A stretch of 49,941 nucleotides of DNA from Bacteroidales bacterium. Its GTDB lineage: Bacteria; Bacteroidota; Bacteroidia; Bacteroidales; Paludibacteraceae. Shown one piece after another: positions 7,172 through 16,331 of the stretch. The stretch spans positions 1 to 49,941 of the forward strand of contig JAAYQF010000066.1 of assembly GCA_012519425.1 (NCBI GenBank). Direction: 5' to 3'. The notes under the pieces are model-generated. The model was given only the letters and a program-made list of their open reading frames with translations. It made no database searches and was not told where the DNA came from. Every line of letters starts with the position of its first letter. The first letter of the stretch is position 1. Made by a program: the position numbers and the translations under genes.

Positions 7172-8491
7172 ATGAAAGAAGAATTACTAAAGTATTTGCG
7201 CTATTTCAATATGATGGATGAACGGGAAGATTTTGAGGCCATCCATCAGGAAGTCGAAAAGGGTATTGTTTTTAAGGGAACTAATCTCTGGATTCTGATT
7301 TGCGCTATTTTGGTGGCATCTGTGGGGTTAAACATGAACTCAACAGCTGTGATAATCGGTGCTATGCTTATTTCACCACTTATGGGACCGATTAACGGGA
7401 TGGGCTACAGTTTGGCGACCTACGATTTTGATTTATTCAAAAAATCCGTTAAAAATTTAACTTTTGCCATATTGGTGAGCTTGCTTACCTCAGCGCTTTA
7501 TTTTTTTATATCACCGGTCAGCTCTGCCCATTCGGAACTTTTAGCACGTACCAGTCCTACCATTTATGACGTGTTTATTGCCTTGTTTGGTGGTGTGGCA
7601 GGCATGCTTGCTTTGAGTAGCAAGCTTAAGGGCAATGTAATTCCCGGAGTTGCAATTGCCACAGCCTTGATGCCACCTATCTGTACGGCAGGCTACGGAT
7701 TGGCTACACTGCAGTTCAGTTTCTTTTTTGGTGCTTTGTATCTTTTTACCATCAATACTGTATTTATAGCCGTAGGTTCATTAGTGGTTTCGCAAGTCTT
7801 GAAGTTCCCTATCCGTAATGTGGTGGACAAAGTGCGATCAAAAAAGATAAATCGTTATATCACGGCTACACTTTTGGTTACAACCATTCCAAGTGTTTAT
7901 TTTGGTTACCAACTGGTGCAAAATGAAAATTTTTCTAACAATGCCAAGCGGTTGGTAGAAAAAGTTTCAGTACAGGAAAGATCATATTTGATTGAAAACC
8001 AGATAAATGTTAGCAATAAAAGTATTCAACTGATTTATTCAGGTTACGGGGTTTCTGATGAAGCCAAGTCAGCAATTAAATTACAGGCTTTAGCATTGGA
8101 CATTGACACATCTAGATTGACAATTTTAAATGCAACAGATATGGATATTCTGCGTGAGGAAACCCAGAAAATTCAATCGGAAACGGATGTTATTTCCAAT
8201 CAGTTAATTGCAACTCAATTTGCTTTAAATCAAGCAGAAGCAAGCCTGGACAGCATCAAAGACATTGACCTAAAAGGGAAAGTGATTTTAAATGAACTGA
8301 AAGAATTTTATCCGCAAATTTTATCCTGTGCTTACACCATTACTTTTATTCATCCCGATACCACAAAAATACCCTTAGTCATTTACACATCAAATACCGT
8401 ATTGAACAGAAACGATAGAAATAAAATTATCAACTGGACAAAATCCCGGTTAAAAGATGAAACAGCGAAAGTCTATTTTGAAAAAGAGTGA
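7172..8491 (+). CDS. DUF389 (TIGR00341-type) membrane protein
   Basis: 439 residues. The first half (about 30-230) is the DUF389 membrane domain with its signatures STAVIIGAMLISPLMGPING and GVAIATALMPPICTAGYG; about six spans are visible. The second half (about 235-439) is a soluble extension with a coiled-coil-like stretch (about 320-365, MDILREETQKIQSETDVI) and a C-terminal mixed domain. The function of the family is unknown; suggestions include transport. The CorA gene follows after 52 bases on the same strand and is likely co-transcribed, which hints at ion homeostasis. It has its own promoter upstream. Confidence 0.9.
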   Translation: MKEELLKYLRYFNMMDEREDFEAIHQEVEKGIVFKGTNLWILICAILVASVGLNMNSTAVIIGAMLISPLMGPINGMGYSLATYDFDLFKKSVKNLTFAILVSLLTSALYFFISPVSSAHSELLARTSPTIYDVFIALFGGVAGMLALSSKLKGNVIPGVAIATALMPPICTAGYGLATLQFSFFFGALYLFTINTVFIAVGSLVVSQVLKFPIRNVVDKVRSKKINRYITATLLVTTIPSVYFGYQLVQNENFSNNAKRLVEKVSVQERSYLIENQINVSNKSIQLIYSGYGVSDEAKSAIKLQALALDIDTSRLTILNATDMDILREETQKIQSETDVISNQLIATQFALNQAEASLDSIKDIDLKGKVILNELKEFYPQILSCAYTITFIHPDTTKIPLVIYTSNTVLNRNDRNKIINWTKSRLKDETAKVYFEKE

Positions 8492-8543
8492 CTTTATATT
8501 GCATATATAACCAGCTAGAGCAGCAACAATTAACTGAAAAACC

Positions 8544-9647
8544 ATGAGAAAAATCAGGCAAAATAAATCAATGAGATTCTTCAATCCCTCCCCTTTTATA
8601 TCGGCTCTTAATCGAAAAAAGAACGATCCGAGGGAGTTTACCTTTACGGGAGACTTAAAGGTCAATGAATTAGCTATTCAGCTATTTAAGTACAACAAAG
8701 AAGGCTGTGAAGAAATAAATAATATTTCACCCGGGGATATCAGCGCATTTAAAAAAGACGGAAATAATTACTGGTTAAACATTTATGGCTTAAGTGATAC
8801 GGAATCCATCGTTTCAATTTGTGAAAAACAAGGTATCCATAGTTTGGTGATTCAAGATATTCTTGATGTTGATCAAAGACCTAAATTTCAAGAATTTGAA
8901 AATTATTCTTTTCTGACTTTAAAATCAATTGCTCCTTCCGAAGAAAATGAGATGATAACAGAGCAAATCAGTTTTGTTTTCGGAGCAAATCATTTGATCT
9001 CTTTTCAGGAGAGAAAGGCGGACTTCTTTGAACACATAAGAGTCAGGCTAAGAGAAAACAAAGGAATTTTAAGAGAGCGCGCTGTGGATTATTTGCTTTA
9101 CACCATGCTTGAATCAATTCTTGACAATTATTTCAGAGCCCTTACGAAATTGGATGAGGAGATTGAAAAATTTGACTTCATGAACACTAAAAAGGAACCA
9201 TCCCCAAACGCACTTGAAGTCATTGAAAATGACAAAAAGTTGGTTACTTTTATCAAGAAATCTATTCTGCCAATCAAGGAATTTACTCAGATGGTTGAGC
9301 GTGGTGAATGTCAATTTATTGAAAAGAAACACATCAAGTATTTTTCCGAAATTAAAGATATGTGCCTGACCTTGATTGACAATTGTGATATCATTCTCTC
9401 ATCGCTTGAAAGTGAAACCAATCTATTTTTTTCTGTTCAGGGACATCGCATGAATCAAGTAGTGAAAACCCTTACAATCGTTTCAACCATATTTATTCCT
9501 TTGACCTTCATTGCAGGTATTTACGGAATGAACTTTTTATATATGCCTGAACTTAAATGGAAATACGGTTATTTGGGAATATGGCTGGTTATTATTTGTA
9601 TTTCCTTCGGAATGATTATATTTTTTCGCAGAAAGAAGTGGTTTTGA
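8544..9647 (+). CDS. corA: CorA family magnesium/cobalt transporter
   Basis: 367 residues. A large cytoplasmic alpha/beta domain (about 1-300) is followed by two C-terminal membrane spans, with the pore signature YGMN (GMN at 328-330) at the end of the first. The C-terminal RRKKWF is typical. It mediates passive Mg2+ (and Co2+) uptake as a pentamer. Start choice: ATG 8544 gives MRKIRQNK; a second ATG at 8574 (MRFFNPS) is possible and would remove ten basic residues. It lies 52 bases downstream of the DUF389 gene and probably shares its transcript. A hairpin follows at 9651-9687. Confidence 0.95.
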   Translation: MRKIRQNKSMRFFNPSPFISALNRKKNDPREFTFTGDLKVNELAIQLFKYNKEGCEEINNISPGDISAFKKDGNNYWLNIYGLSDTESIVSICEKQGIHSLVIQDILDVDQRPKFQEFENYSFLTLKSIAPSEENEMITEQISFVFGANHLISFQERKADFFEHIRVRLRENKGILRERAVDYLLYTMLESILDNYFRALTKLDEEIEKFDFMNTKKEPSPNALEVIENDKKLVTFIKKSILPIKEFTQMVERGECQFIEKKHIKYFSEIKDMCLTLIDNCDIILSSLESETNLFFSVQGHRMNQVVKTLTIVSTIFIPLTFIAGIYGMNFLYMPELKWKYGYLGIWLVIICISFGMIIFFRRKKWF

Positions 9648-9650
9648 AAC

Positions 9651-9687
9651 ATCACCCAATCCTCTCAAAACAAGAAGATTGGGTGAT
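9651..9687. terminator. Hairpin between corA and the converging exporter gene
   Basis: Perfect 11-bp stem ATCACCCAATC/GATTGGGTGAT with a 15-base loop. No T run follows on the plus strand, so its strength as an intrinsic terminator is unsure. Confidence 0.55.
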
Positions 9688-9716
9688 ACTAATAATTCTA
9701 TTTTGAAGACAAAGTG

Positions 9717-11183
9717 TTAAGCCTTCTTCTTATCCGGTATAGTTGCTACCACCGATACAATCACCAAAATTGCCAAAAGCAAACAGAAGGCTAATCCCAA
9801 CATTGCTCCTTGTCGGATTATCACATTATCTTGTCTGCCTACGAAACCTATGATGTTGCCCAACCAGGCGATTGGCTCGGTTCTGGAGATCACTGCCGTG
9901 TAAATTCCTGCTGCAATGGCAACTCCAAAGCTTGTTCCAAGCGATGATGCCATTTTGAAAATACCTGCTCCACTACCTGCCTGATTATCGGGCAAGTTAG
10001 ACAATGCAGCGTCGGTAGCAGGAGTGGCAAAGAAAGCCAGGCCCAATCCAAAAAGCGAGTAGGCAATAATTGCCAATACCACGTATTGTCCTGTCATGAT
10101 CTGTGTCTGCATAAGCAATATAATGGCTGCACAAATTATTAATGCTCCCCAGATAATCGGTTTTTTTGCACCAAATTTTTGCAGCAACTTTTCACCAACA
10201 CGAATAAACAAAATCACGACAACAGCAAAACCTAATGTTAGCAATCCGGCTTCCATTGCTGAGAATTGTGCTCCGCGTTGCATCAATGTAAGAGAGACGA
10301 TAAGCATACCCGAAGTGCCGTTAATGAAGAAGTTTGCCAAGGTAGCTCCTGTAAATATTTTATTTTTGAATAATCCAAAATCTACGAAAGCAAATGGTAC
10401 TTTCTTTTCTATGTAAATAAATAAGTAACCAAACACAATTGTAATGGCTACCAAAACAATGGTTATCCAATTTGTCCAACCAAGTTTATTTCCGTTGGTT
10501 ATGAATATCTGCAGGGCAACCATTGCGATCATAAACATAATAATCCCACCCCAGTCAATTTTGTATTTGCCTGCTCCTTCACGTTTGTTTTCGGGAAGTT
10601 CTTTTGTTAAATATAAGGCTATGATTGCCACTATTACTGCAAAAAAGAAAATCCATCTCCAACCGGCAATCCATTGTGAATCAAGTCCTGATGCGATAAT
10701 TCCTCCTGTAAGTGAACTTAATCCCGATCCACCGAATGTTCCGATAGACCAAAGACTGATGGCACGTTGACGTTCTTTTCCTTCCCAGAAAATTTTAATC
10801 ATACCCAAACTCGTGGGCATCACAAAAGCTGCTGATAGTCCTTGCAAAGCACGCCCTATAAGAAGCATCGGCACAGCAAGGTCGCCTTTGGGTGATAATC
10901 CCACTAAAAGAGAGCCTGCAATAGCCAAATACAACCCGATTCTGAAAGTTTTTACACGACCGATACTATCGGCCAATCCACCTATCACAACTATAAAAAT
11001 CCCTGAAAACAGGGCGGCGAGAGACACGGCAATATTCATAGTATTTGCGTCGATGCCGAGCACTTCTGTCATCACTGGTGACACGTTCATCATTGAGTTG
11101 GCAAAAAGCCAAAAAGTTAAAACTGCTAAGACAAAGCCTATAAGTACTTTATCTGTTCCTTTGTAAGATGTTGTTGTTTGCAT
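9717..11183 (-). CDS. MFS drug exporter, DHA2 (14-span) family
   Basis: 488 residues with about 14 hydrophobic spans, the DHA2/EmrB-QacA topology. The MFS motif A (GGLADSIGRVKTFRIG, about residues 67-82) follows span 2. Motif C-like glycine-rich sequence (GTFGGSGLSSLTGGIIAS) lies in span 5. The family exports drugs or other hydrophobic compounds by proton antiport across the inner membrane. No membrane-fusion or outer-membrane partner is adjacent, so it may act alone. It is a single gene, diverging from the M20 amidohydrolase across a 485-base gap. No clear TAnnTTTG box was found upstream. The substrate is unknown. Confidence 0.9.
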   Translation of the reverse strand: MQTTTSYKGTDKVLIGFVLAVLTFWLFANSMMNVSPVMTEVLGIDANTMNIAVSLAALFSGIFIVVIGGLADSIGRVKTFRIGLYLAIAGSLLVGLSPKGDLAVPMLLIGRALQGLSAAFVMPTSLGMIKIFWEGKERQRAISLWSIGTFGGSGLSSLTGGIIASGLDSQWIAGWRWIFFFAVIVAIIALYLTKELPENKREGAGKYKIDWGGIIMFMIAMVALQIFITNGNKLGWTNWITIVLVAITIVFGYLFIYIEKKVPFAFVDFGLFKNKIFTGATLANFFINGTSGMLIVSLTLMQRGAQFSAMEAGLLTLGFAVVVILFIRVGEKLLQKFGAKKPIIWGALIICAAIILLMQTQIMTGQYVVLAIIAYSLFGLGLAFFATPATDAALSNLPDNQAGSGAGIFKMASSLGTSFGVAIAAGIYTAVISRTEPIAWLGNIIGFVGRQDNVIIRQGAMLGLAFCLLLAILVIVSVVATIPDKKKA

Positions 11184-11668
11184 TGCTTTGAGATTTTTAG
11201 TTTAATATGACATGGAACTTACGACCACTTTATTTTGTATAAAAAAAATCGTGATTGACATGTTCGTTTCATACATTTTAGTTGTTGATGTGAGTGAATA
11301 TCTGTAATATAATTCAATATAGTTCTCAAATTAAACCATAAAGATGATCTTCAATTTAACCGTCCATTTGCTCCATCTTAAACCTTGATGTTTTTCGCGA
11401 CAAATGTATAATTTTTTTCTTTATGATGTAATTAACGAAACAATTTTTTAATTTTTTTATTCGCATCTTCCGCTTGATAATTTATGAGAATAATATACCT
11501 TTGCGGTTAAAAGTAGCCCCAAGCAAACTGAAAAAATTCAATCAAACCCGGGATTACAGGGTAATTTTATAAGAAAACAAGAGGGTTACTATAACACATG
11601 CAAAAATCATTATTTACAGTCAATTATACAAATAAATCAAAACAATAAATCCCATAAAATTTAATCTT
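11184..11668. other. Intergenic region between exporter and amidohydrolase
   Basis: The 485-base AT-rich gap holds a clear plus-strand promoter (11474-11503) and a leader of about 160 bases. The leader contains a possible 16-codon open frame (11598-11648, MQKSLFTVNYTNKSKQ) ending 20 bases before the amidohydrolase start. No gene is evident in 11184-11470, and no known riboswitch was recognised. Confidence 0.5.
11474..11503 (+). promoter_or_regulatory. Promoter of the M20 amidohydrolase gene
   Basis: TTG (11474-11476), 19-base spacer, TACCTTTG (11496-11503): a close match to the Bacteroidetes consensus. It implies a long leader before the ATG at 11669. Confidence 0.65.
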
Positions 11669-12829
11669 ATGAATAATAAACTATTATCCGCAGTTGCAAA
11701 GCTCCAACCCGAAATGAAAGAGTGGATGGACTATATGCACCAAAACCCGGAACTGAATATGGACACGCCTAAAACAGCCAAATACATCGCCGAGAGACTA
11801 AAATTTTGGGGCTATGATGTTGTAGAGGGCGTTGGCGGAACAGGCATTGTAGCATCTATGACAATAGGCAACGGAAAGAAATCTATTGGTCTGCGCGCAG
11901 ACTTTGATGCGCTACCTATTTTGGAAGACAATGATTTGCCGTACAAAAGCAAAATAGAAGGATGGTCGCACCTTTGCGGACACGACTCACACGCCACGAT
12001 GTTGCTTGGCGCAGGAAAATATTTAGCAACAACTAAAAACTTTAACGGAACCGTACGCCTGATTTTCCAACCTGGGGAAGAAACTATGGAGGGAGCACCG
12101 GCAATGGTTGCAGATGGACTATTCAAACGTTTCCCTGTTGACGCAGTGTACGGAATGCACAATATGCCGGGCTTACCATTAGGAAAATTTCATTTCCGTG
12201 AGGGCGAAACAATGGCAGCCGTGGACAATTGGGAAATTGAGCTAACAGGTAAAGGTTCGCACGGCTCAATGCCTGAATTAAGTATTGACCCATTGGTGTG
12301 CGGAGCTTCGCTTGTGATGGCACTACAAACTATCGTGAGCCGCAACGTATCGCCATGGAAAAACTCGGTGGTAAACGTGGGAGCGTTTCAGTCGGGCATA
12401 GCAGGAAATGCTGTTCCTCAGAAAGCTATTTTGCGATTGAGCATACGTAATATGGAACCTGACCTTCGTATCATGGTTCTTGACAAAATCCGTTCAATCA
12501 CGAAAGCGCAAGCCGAAGCGTTCAACTGTCAATACGAAATTCGCGAGGGAGTGGCAGGAGCAGTATTAATTAATACTCCCGAAAACACCAAGTGGGCAGC
12601 AAACGTAGCAAAAGCCACTTTCGGCGAGGACCAAGTAGTGGAAAACATGCATCCCTACATGGGCAGCGAAGACTTTGCCTTTATGCTGAAAGAGAAAGCA
12701 GGAACATACTGCATGATAGGCAACGGTGATACCTTTATGGTGCATCACCCCAAATATGTATTCAACCAGGATATGCTTAGCCGTGGCGCAACTTACTGGG
12801 TGGCTTTGGTGGAAGATTATTTGAAATAA
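11669..12829 (+). CDS. M20 (M20D) family metal-dependent amidohydrolase
   Basis: 386 residues, normal for IAA-amino-acid/hippurate hydrolase-like M20D enzymes. Metal-site motifs: HLCGHDSHAT (Cys103 and His105), PGEETMEGA (Glu138-Glu139), GMHN (His164) and a C-terminal VHHPKYVFN. The dimerisation/lid domain lies about 180-290 (GKGSHGSMPE...). It cleaves the amide bond of N-acyl amino acids or related compounds in the cytoplasm. The usual CGHDGH reads CGHDSH here, a tolerated change. It is monocistronic with a strong promoter, a long leader and a terminator hairpin. The exact substrate cannot be read from the sequence. Confidence 0.9.
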   Translation: MNNKLLSAVAKLQPEMKEWMDYMHQNPELNMDTPKTAKYIAERLKFWGYDVVEGVGGTGIVASMTIGNGKKSIGLRADFDALPILEDNDLPYKSKIEGWSHLCGHDSHATMLLGAGKYLATTKNFNGTVRLIFQPGEETMEGAPAMVADGLFKRFPVDAVYGMHNMPGLPLGKFHFREGETMAAVDNWEIELTGKGSHGSMPELSIDPLVCGASLVMALQTIVSRNVSPWKNSVVNVGAFQSGIAGNAVPQKAILRLSIRNMEPDLRIMVLDKIRSITKAQAEAFNCQYEIREGVAGAVLINTPENTKWAANVAKATFGEDQVVENMHPYMGSEDFAFMLKEKAGTYCMIGNGDTFMVHHPKYVFNQDMLSRGATYWVALVEDYLK

Positions 12830-12866
12830 TTCTCACAGCCTTTATCACATTAAGACTTGATCTGAC

Positions 12867-12905
12867 AAATCCTATTTTACGTCCATCCTGCGTAAAATAG
12901 GATTT
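12867..12905 (+). terminator. Strong terminator after the amidohydrolase
   Basis: Perfect 15-bp stem AAATCCTATTTTACG/CGTAAAATAGGATTT with a 9-base loop, followed by ACTTTCTT. Confidence 0.75.
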
Positions 12906-12908
12906 ACT

Positions 12909-12951
12909 TTCTTCGCAAAAAATGCGTAGAAAAAGTAGGTTATTCTTCGCA
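12909..12951. promoter_or_regulatory. Candidate operator upstream of fic (TTCTTCGCA repeats)
   Basis: An inverted repeat (TTCTTCGCA 12909-12917, TGCGTAGAA 12923-12931, one mismatch) is followed by a direct copy TTCTTCGCA (12943-12951) just before the -7 box. Spacing between the direct copies is 34 bases, about three helical turns. It may be the binding site for the winged-helix tail of the Fic protein itself. Confidence 0.5.
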
Positions 12952-12957
12952 AAGTAG

Positions 12958-12965
12958 TATATTTG
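12958..12965 (+). promoter_or_regulatory. -7 box of the fic promoter
   Basis: TATATTTG ends 12 bases before the ATG at 12978, so the transcript would have only a very short leader. No clear TTG -33 element is present, which would fit a regulated promoter. Confidence 0.6.
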
Positions 12966-12977
12966 CAAAAAATCAGC

Positions 12978-14084
12978 ATGGCAAAGTACATTTATCAACG
13001 GGAAAACTGGACGGATTTTACTTGGAATGAAAAGAAAATCAGTCCGTTATTGGCGGAAGTGCGCCATCTGCAAGGTCGATTATTAGGCAAGATGACCTCG
13101 CTTGGTTTTGGCTATCAGGAAGAAGCAACACTAAAAAACATCACGCTTGATATTATAAAATCGTCGGAGATTGAAGGTGAAAAACTTAATCAACAACAAG
13201 TTCGTTCGTCAATTGCTCGCCGTTTAGGACTTGAAGTCGCCGGCCTTGTCAGCTCTGCCCGAAATATTGACGGTATTGTTGACATGATGCTTGATGCAAC
13301 ACAAGCTTATGAAAAACCGCTGACAGAGGAACGTTTATTCGGTTGGCACGGCGCACTGTTTCCAACCGGACGAAGCGGACTTTATTCCATTGAAGTAGCG
13401 CAATACCGGACAGGTGGAGTACAAGTTGTATCCGGAGGTTTTGGAAATGAAAAAGTACATTACGAGGCAGTTTCAGCCCGGCATGTAAAATCGGAAATGG
13501 ATGCTTTTCTTCAATGGGTGAATACCAACAACCAACAAGATAGTGTAATAAAAGCTGCAATATCACATTTGTGGTTCGTTACCATACACCCATTTGACGA
13601 TGGCAACGGACGTATTGCCCGAGCAATTTGTGATATGTTGCTCGCACGAAGCGATGAAAGCAAACAGCGATTTTACAGCATGTCGGCACAAATCAATAAA
13701 GAACGAAAAAAATACTATGAAGTCCTCGAGAAAATACAGCACTGCACTGAAGACAGCGATATTACCATTTGGCTCGAATGGTTTTTAAAATGCCTGAAAA
13801 ATGCTTTGCTGTCTTCAGAAAATATATTGAAAAGTGTTCTGAAGAAAGCGGAGTTTTGGAATAAGCACGCTAAAACAACCATCAACGAAAGACAAAGATT
13901 GATGCTCAACAAATTGCTTGACGGTGATTTCGTTGGGAAATTACAATCTTCAAAATGGGCAAAAATATGTAAATGTTCGCAAGACACAGCCATCCGTGAT
14001 ATCAAAGACCTGATTGAAAAAGGTATTTTACGACAAGAAGATGCAGGCGGCAGGAGTACAAATTATGAGCTTGTGGAGATATAA
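12978..14084 (+). CDS. Fic family protein (DUF4172-Fic-winged helix)
   Basis: 368 residues from ATG 12978 (an in-frame TTG at 12963 lies on the -7 box and is rejected). Domains: DUF4172 (about 2-85); Fic domain with the complete active motif HPFDDGNGRIAR (204-215); C-terminal winged helix (about 310-368, KICKCSQDTAIRDIKDLIEK). The N-terminal inhibitory motif S62-SEI-E66-G67 fits (S/T)xxxE(G/N), so this is a class II, self-inhibited AMP transferase. It would AMPylate hydroxyl groups on a target protein, or reverse the reaction. No antitoxin gene is adjacent, consistent with built-in inhibition. The winged helix and upstream TTCTTCGCA sites suggest autoregulation (inference). Confidence 0.92.
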   Translation: MAKYIYQRENWTDFTWNEKKISPLLAEVRHLQGRLLGKMTSLGFGYQEEATLKNITLDIIKSSEIEGEKLNQQQVRSSIARRLGLEVAGLVSSARNIDGIVDMMLDATQAYEKPLTEERLFGWHGALFPTGRSGLYSIEVAQYRTGGVQVVSGGFGNEKVHYEAVSARHVKSEMDAFLQWVNTNNQQDSVIKAAISHLWFVTIHPFDDGNGRIARAICDMLLARSDESKQRFYSMSAQINKERKKYYEVLEKIQHCTEDSDITIWLEWFLKCLKNALLSSENILKSVLKKAEFWNKHAKTTINERQRLMLNKLLDGDFVGKLQSSKWAKICKCSQDTAIRDIKDLIEKGILRQEDAGGRSTNYELVEI

Positions 14085-14221
14085 TAATATATCTAACTGT
14101 TGTTGAATTTCTTCGTATGTTAATCAATTTGTTATCTTGCTGCACCTATACATTAAACTTACAGGTGAAAACAAATTCCATAAAGCTTAGGAAACAGTTT
14201 CTTTGATTTGAAAATATCTTG

Positions 14222-14229
14222 TAGCTTTG
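14222..14229 (+). promoter_or_regulatory. -7 box upstream of the DUF454 gene
   Basis: TAGCTTTG fits TAnnTTTG; TTTG motifs lie at 14202-14205 and 14207-14210, slightly closer than ideal. Confidence 0.5.
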
Positions 14230-14252
14230 CAGTTTGATTTTTAGAATTGGTG

Positions 14253-14621
14253 ATGAATATCGGGAAAACCTTCCTCATTATTTCCGGCTTTATATCTGTT
14301 GGTTTAGGCGTACTTGGTATGTTTTTGCCTTTGCTCCCCACTACCCCATTCTTGCTGTTGGCTGCGGCTTGTTTCGGGAAAAGTTCCCCGCGGTTTTATC
14401 ATTGGCTGTTGAACAACAAGTGGTTTGGAAGCTATATTAAAAACTACAAATTGGGACTTGGAATTCCGTTAAGGATTAAGATTTTCTCCATCAGTTTTTT
14501 GTGGATTGCCATCCTGACAAGCGTTATTTTCTTTGTAAACAATATTTACATTAGGATACTGCTGATAGTGATTGCCATAGCGGTTACTACGCATATCAGC
14601 ATTGTCAAGGCGAAAAGATAA
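14253..14621 (+). CDS. DUF454 (YbaN-like) small inner-membrane protein
   Basis: 122 residues from ATG 14253; TTG 14247 and GTG 14250 are in-frame alternatives but less likely. The family signature [20 protein letters not shown] followed by [23 protein letters not shown] is present in full. There are two N-terminal and two C-terminal hydrophobic helices (about 5-40 and 73-115). The function of the family is unknown. It is a single-gene unit between fic and trpB2, with its own -7 box. Confidence 0.9.
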   Translation: MNIGKTFLIISGFISVGLGVLGMFLPLLPTTPFLLLAAACFGKSSPRFYHWLLNNKWFGSYIKNYKLGLGIPLRIKIFSISFLWIAILTSVIFFVNNIYIRILLIVIAIAVTTHISIVKAKR

Positions 14622-14678
14622 AACATAAAATTACCTCCATAAATTTCACCCAAGACCTTCGGTAATGCTACCTACGAC

Positions 14679-14858
14679 CTTGACTGGTGAGCCGAAAAAT
14701 AAGTGAGAACAGCGTTAAGAATCGTCCTTGTTTGAGCAACGAAGTTGCGAGTTTGGACGATTTAGCTGTTCGAGCACTAATTTTTCGAGCGAAGCAGGCT
14801 CAGTCTTGATTTTTTTTTGCTTCGTTTTTTTGTATCAAGACAAAAAAATGAAGAAGCA
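14679..14858 (+). repeat. Copy 3 (longest) of dispersed hairpin repeat
   Basis: A long imperfect palindrome spans about 14680-14805: GACTGGTGAGCC pairs with GGCTCAGTC, AAAAATAAGTG with CACTAATTTTT, GAACAGC with GCTGTTC, and AATCGTCC with GGACGATT, leaving an inner GCAACGAAGTTGC hairpin. A tail follows (GCTTCGTTTTTTTGTATCAAG, ACAAAAAAATGAAG) that matches copies at 4488-4531 and 7071-7127. It fills most of the 14622-14924 gap; no gene is seen there. Confidence 0.75.
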
Positions 14859-14924
14859 TCAATAAGTATGGCTGTCCATGGTTTAAACACAGACATCCAT
14901 AAATTTTAGAATACTACATAAAAA

Positions 14925-16289
14925 TCAAACAATCTGCTCCAACTGAGACACATTGGCTTTAATCTCTTCGTCGGATAAGGAATAATTGGATAAATCACCC
15001 GCCAGATACTGATCGTAAGCTGCCATATCAACCATACCGTGACCCGAAAGATTGAATAAAATCACTTTGGGCTCACCCGATTCTTTAGCTGCTTTGGCTT
15101 CGTTGATAGCTGCAGCAATGGCGTGTGCAGATTCGGGAGCAGGCATAATGCCTTCGGTTTGTGCAAACAAGACACCTGCCTCAAAAGAATCCAGTTGCTG
15201 AATAGACGCAGCCTCAATTAAGTTATCTTTTAACAACTGACTGACTATGGTTCCCGCACCGTGGTAACGTAAACCACCCGCATGAATGTGAGCGGGCGCA
15301 AAATTATGTCCCAGGGTAAACATTGGGAATAAAGGAGTATAACCGGCTTCATCACCAAAATCGTATTGGAAAATACCACGCGTCAGTTTAGGACAGGAAG
15401 AAGGCTCAACGGCTACAAACCTGGTTTTTCTTTCTCCGGTAAAATTATGACGTAAAAACGGGAACGAAATTCCGGCGAAATTAGAGCCGCCACCGAAGCA
15501 ACCAATCACCACATCCGGATATTCTCCTGCCATCTCCATTTGCTTTTCTGCCTCCAGACCAATAATAGTCTGATGCAAAGAAACATGATTCAACACACTA
15601 CCCAATGTATATTTGCAGTTTGGAGTACTCATAGCCAATTCAATAGCCTCTGAAATAGCTGTTCCTAAACTTCCCTGATAATTGGGATTTTCCGTAATGA
15701 TCTTTCTGCCGGCTTTGGTTGACATAGAAGGAGATGCAATTACTTGTGCTCCCCATGTCTGCATCAAAGAACGACGATAAGGCTTTTGTTCATAGCTGAT
15801 TTTTACCATATACACGGCTAATTCAATTCCGAACATCTTAGTCGCCAAAGCCATGGCTGTACCCCACTGACCCGCACCGGTTTCAGTGGTTACGTTGGTG
15901 ATACCTTCTTGCTTGCAATAATAGGCTTGTGCCAAAGCCGTATTCAATTTATGTGAACCAATCGGACTTACACTTTCATTCTTGAAATAAATATGAGCCG
16001 GTGTATCCAGGGCCTTTTCCAAACCATATGCGCGAACCAATGGGGCCGGACGATAGATCTTATATTTTTCCAACACCTCTTCCGGAATGTCAATCCAAAC
16101 GTCTTTGTCATTGATTTCCTGATGTACTAACTCTTTGGCAAATAAAGGATATAAATCTTCTGCCTGAATGGGTTTTTTGGTGCCGGGATGCAAAATGGGC
16201 ATAGGCTTATTCGGCATATCGGCCATAACATTATACCATTTTTTGGGTATATCTCTTTCGGTCAGTAAAAATTTTTTGATCTTTCCCAT
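14925..16289 (-). CDS. trpB2: Tryptophan synthase beta-like PLP enzyme (TrpB2 type)
   Basis: 454 residues, longer than TrpB1 (about 400) and typical of TrpB2. Features: an N-terminal extension with WYNVMADMP and RPAPLVRA, the PLP lysine in GSHKLN (Lys114), the ETGAGQWG loop, the phosphate-binding GCFGGGSNFAG loop, and C-terminal PAPESAHA and LSGHGMVD. TrpB2 converts serine and indole to tryptophan, and is usually unlinked to trpA, as here. It may salvage free indole. It is monocistronic with a -7 box in the upstream gap, and repeat copy 3 lies downstream. Confidence 0.93.
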   Translation of the reverse strand: MGKIKKFLLTERDIPKKWYNVMADMPNKPMPILHPGTKKPIQAEDLYPLFAKELVHQEINDKDVWIDIPEEVLEKYKIYRPAPLVRAYGLEKALDTPAHIYFKNESVSPIGSHKLNTALAQAYYCKQEGITNVTTETGAGQWGTAMALATKMFGIELAVYMVKISYEQKPYRRSLMQTWGAQVIASPSMSTKAGRKIITENPNYQGSLGTAISEAIELAMSTPNCKYTLGSVLNHVSLHQTIIGLEAEKQMEMAGEYPDVVIGCFGGGSNFAGISFPFLRHNFTGERKTRFVAVEPSSCPKLTRGIFQYDFGDEAGYTPLFPMFTLGHNFAPAHIHAGGLRYHGAGTIVSQLLKDNLIEAASIQQLDSFEAGVLFAQTEGIMPAPESAHAIAAAINEAKAAKESGEPKVILFNLSGHGMVDMAAYDQYLAGDLSNYSLSDEEIKANVSQLEQIV

Positions 16290-16331
16290 GATTCATTTAA
16301 TTTTAAAATTGGTTTTTAATAAGAAACGGGG

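Noticed and set aside
10096-11166. Three open frames on the plus strand opposite the exporter gene
   Set aside because: They are antisense shadows of the 14-span transporter and have no signal, domain or promoter.
11598-11648. Sixteen-codon leader peptide before the amidohydrolase
   Set aside because: No codon bias, regulatory stem or amino-acid run supports it; kept only as a note in the gap.
12963-12977. TTG start for the Fic protein
   Set aside because: It overlaps the -7 box; the ATG at 12978 gives the family's usual N-terminus.
14879-14912. Terminator of trpB2
   Set aside because: The ATGG.TGTC inverted repeat has only eight paired bases with a mismatch and no T run, so it is not called.
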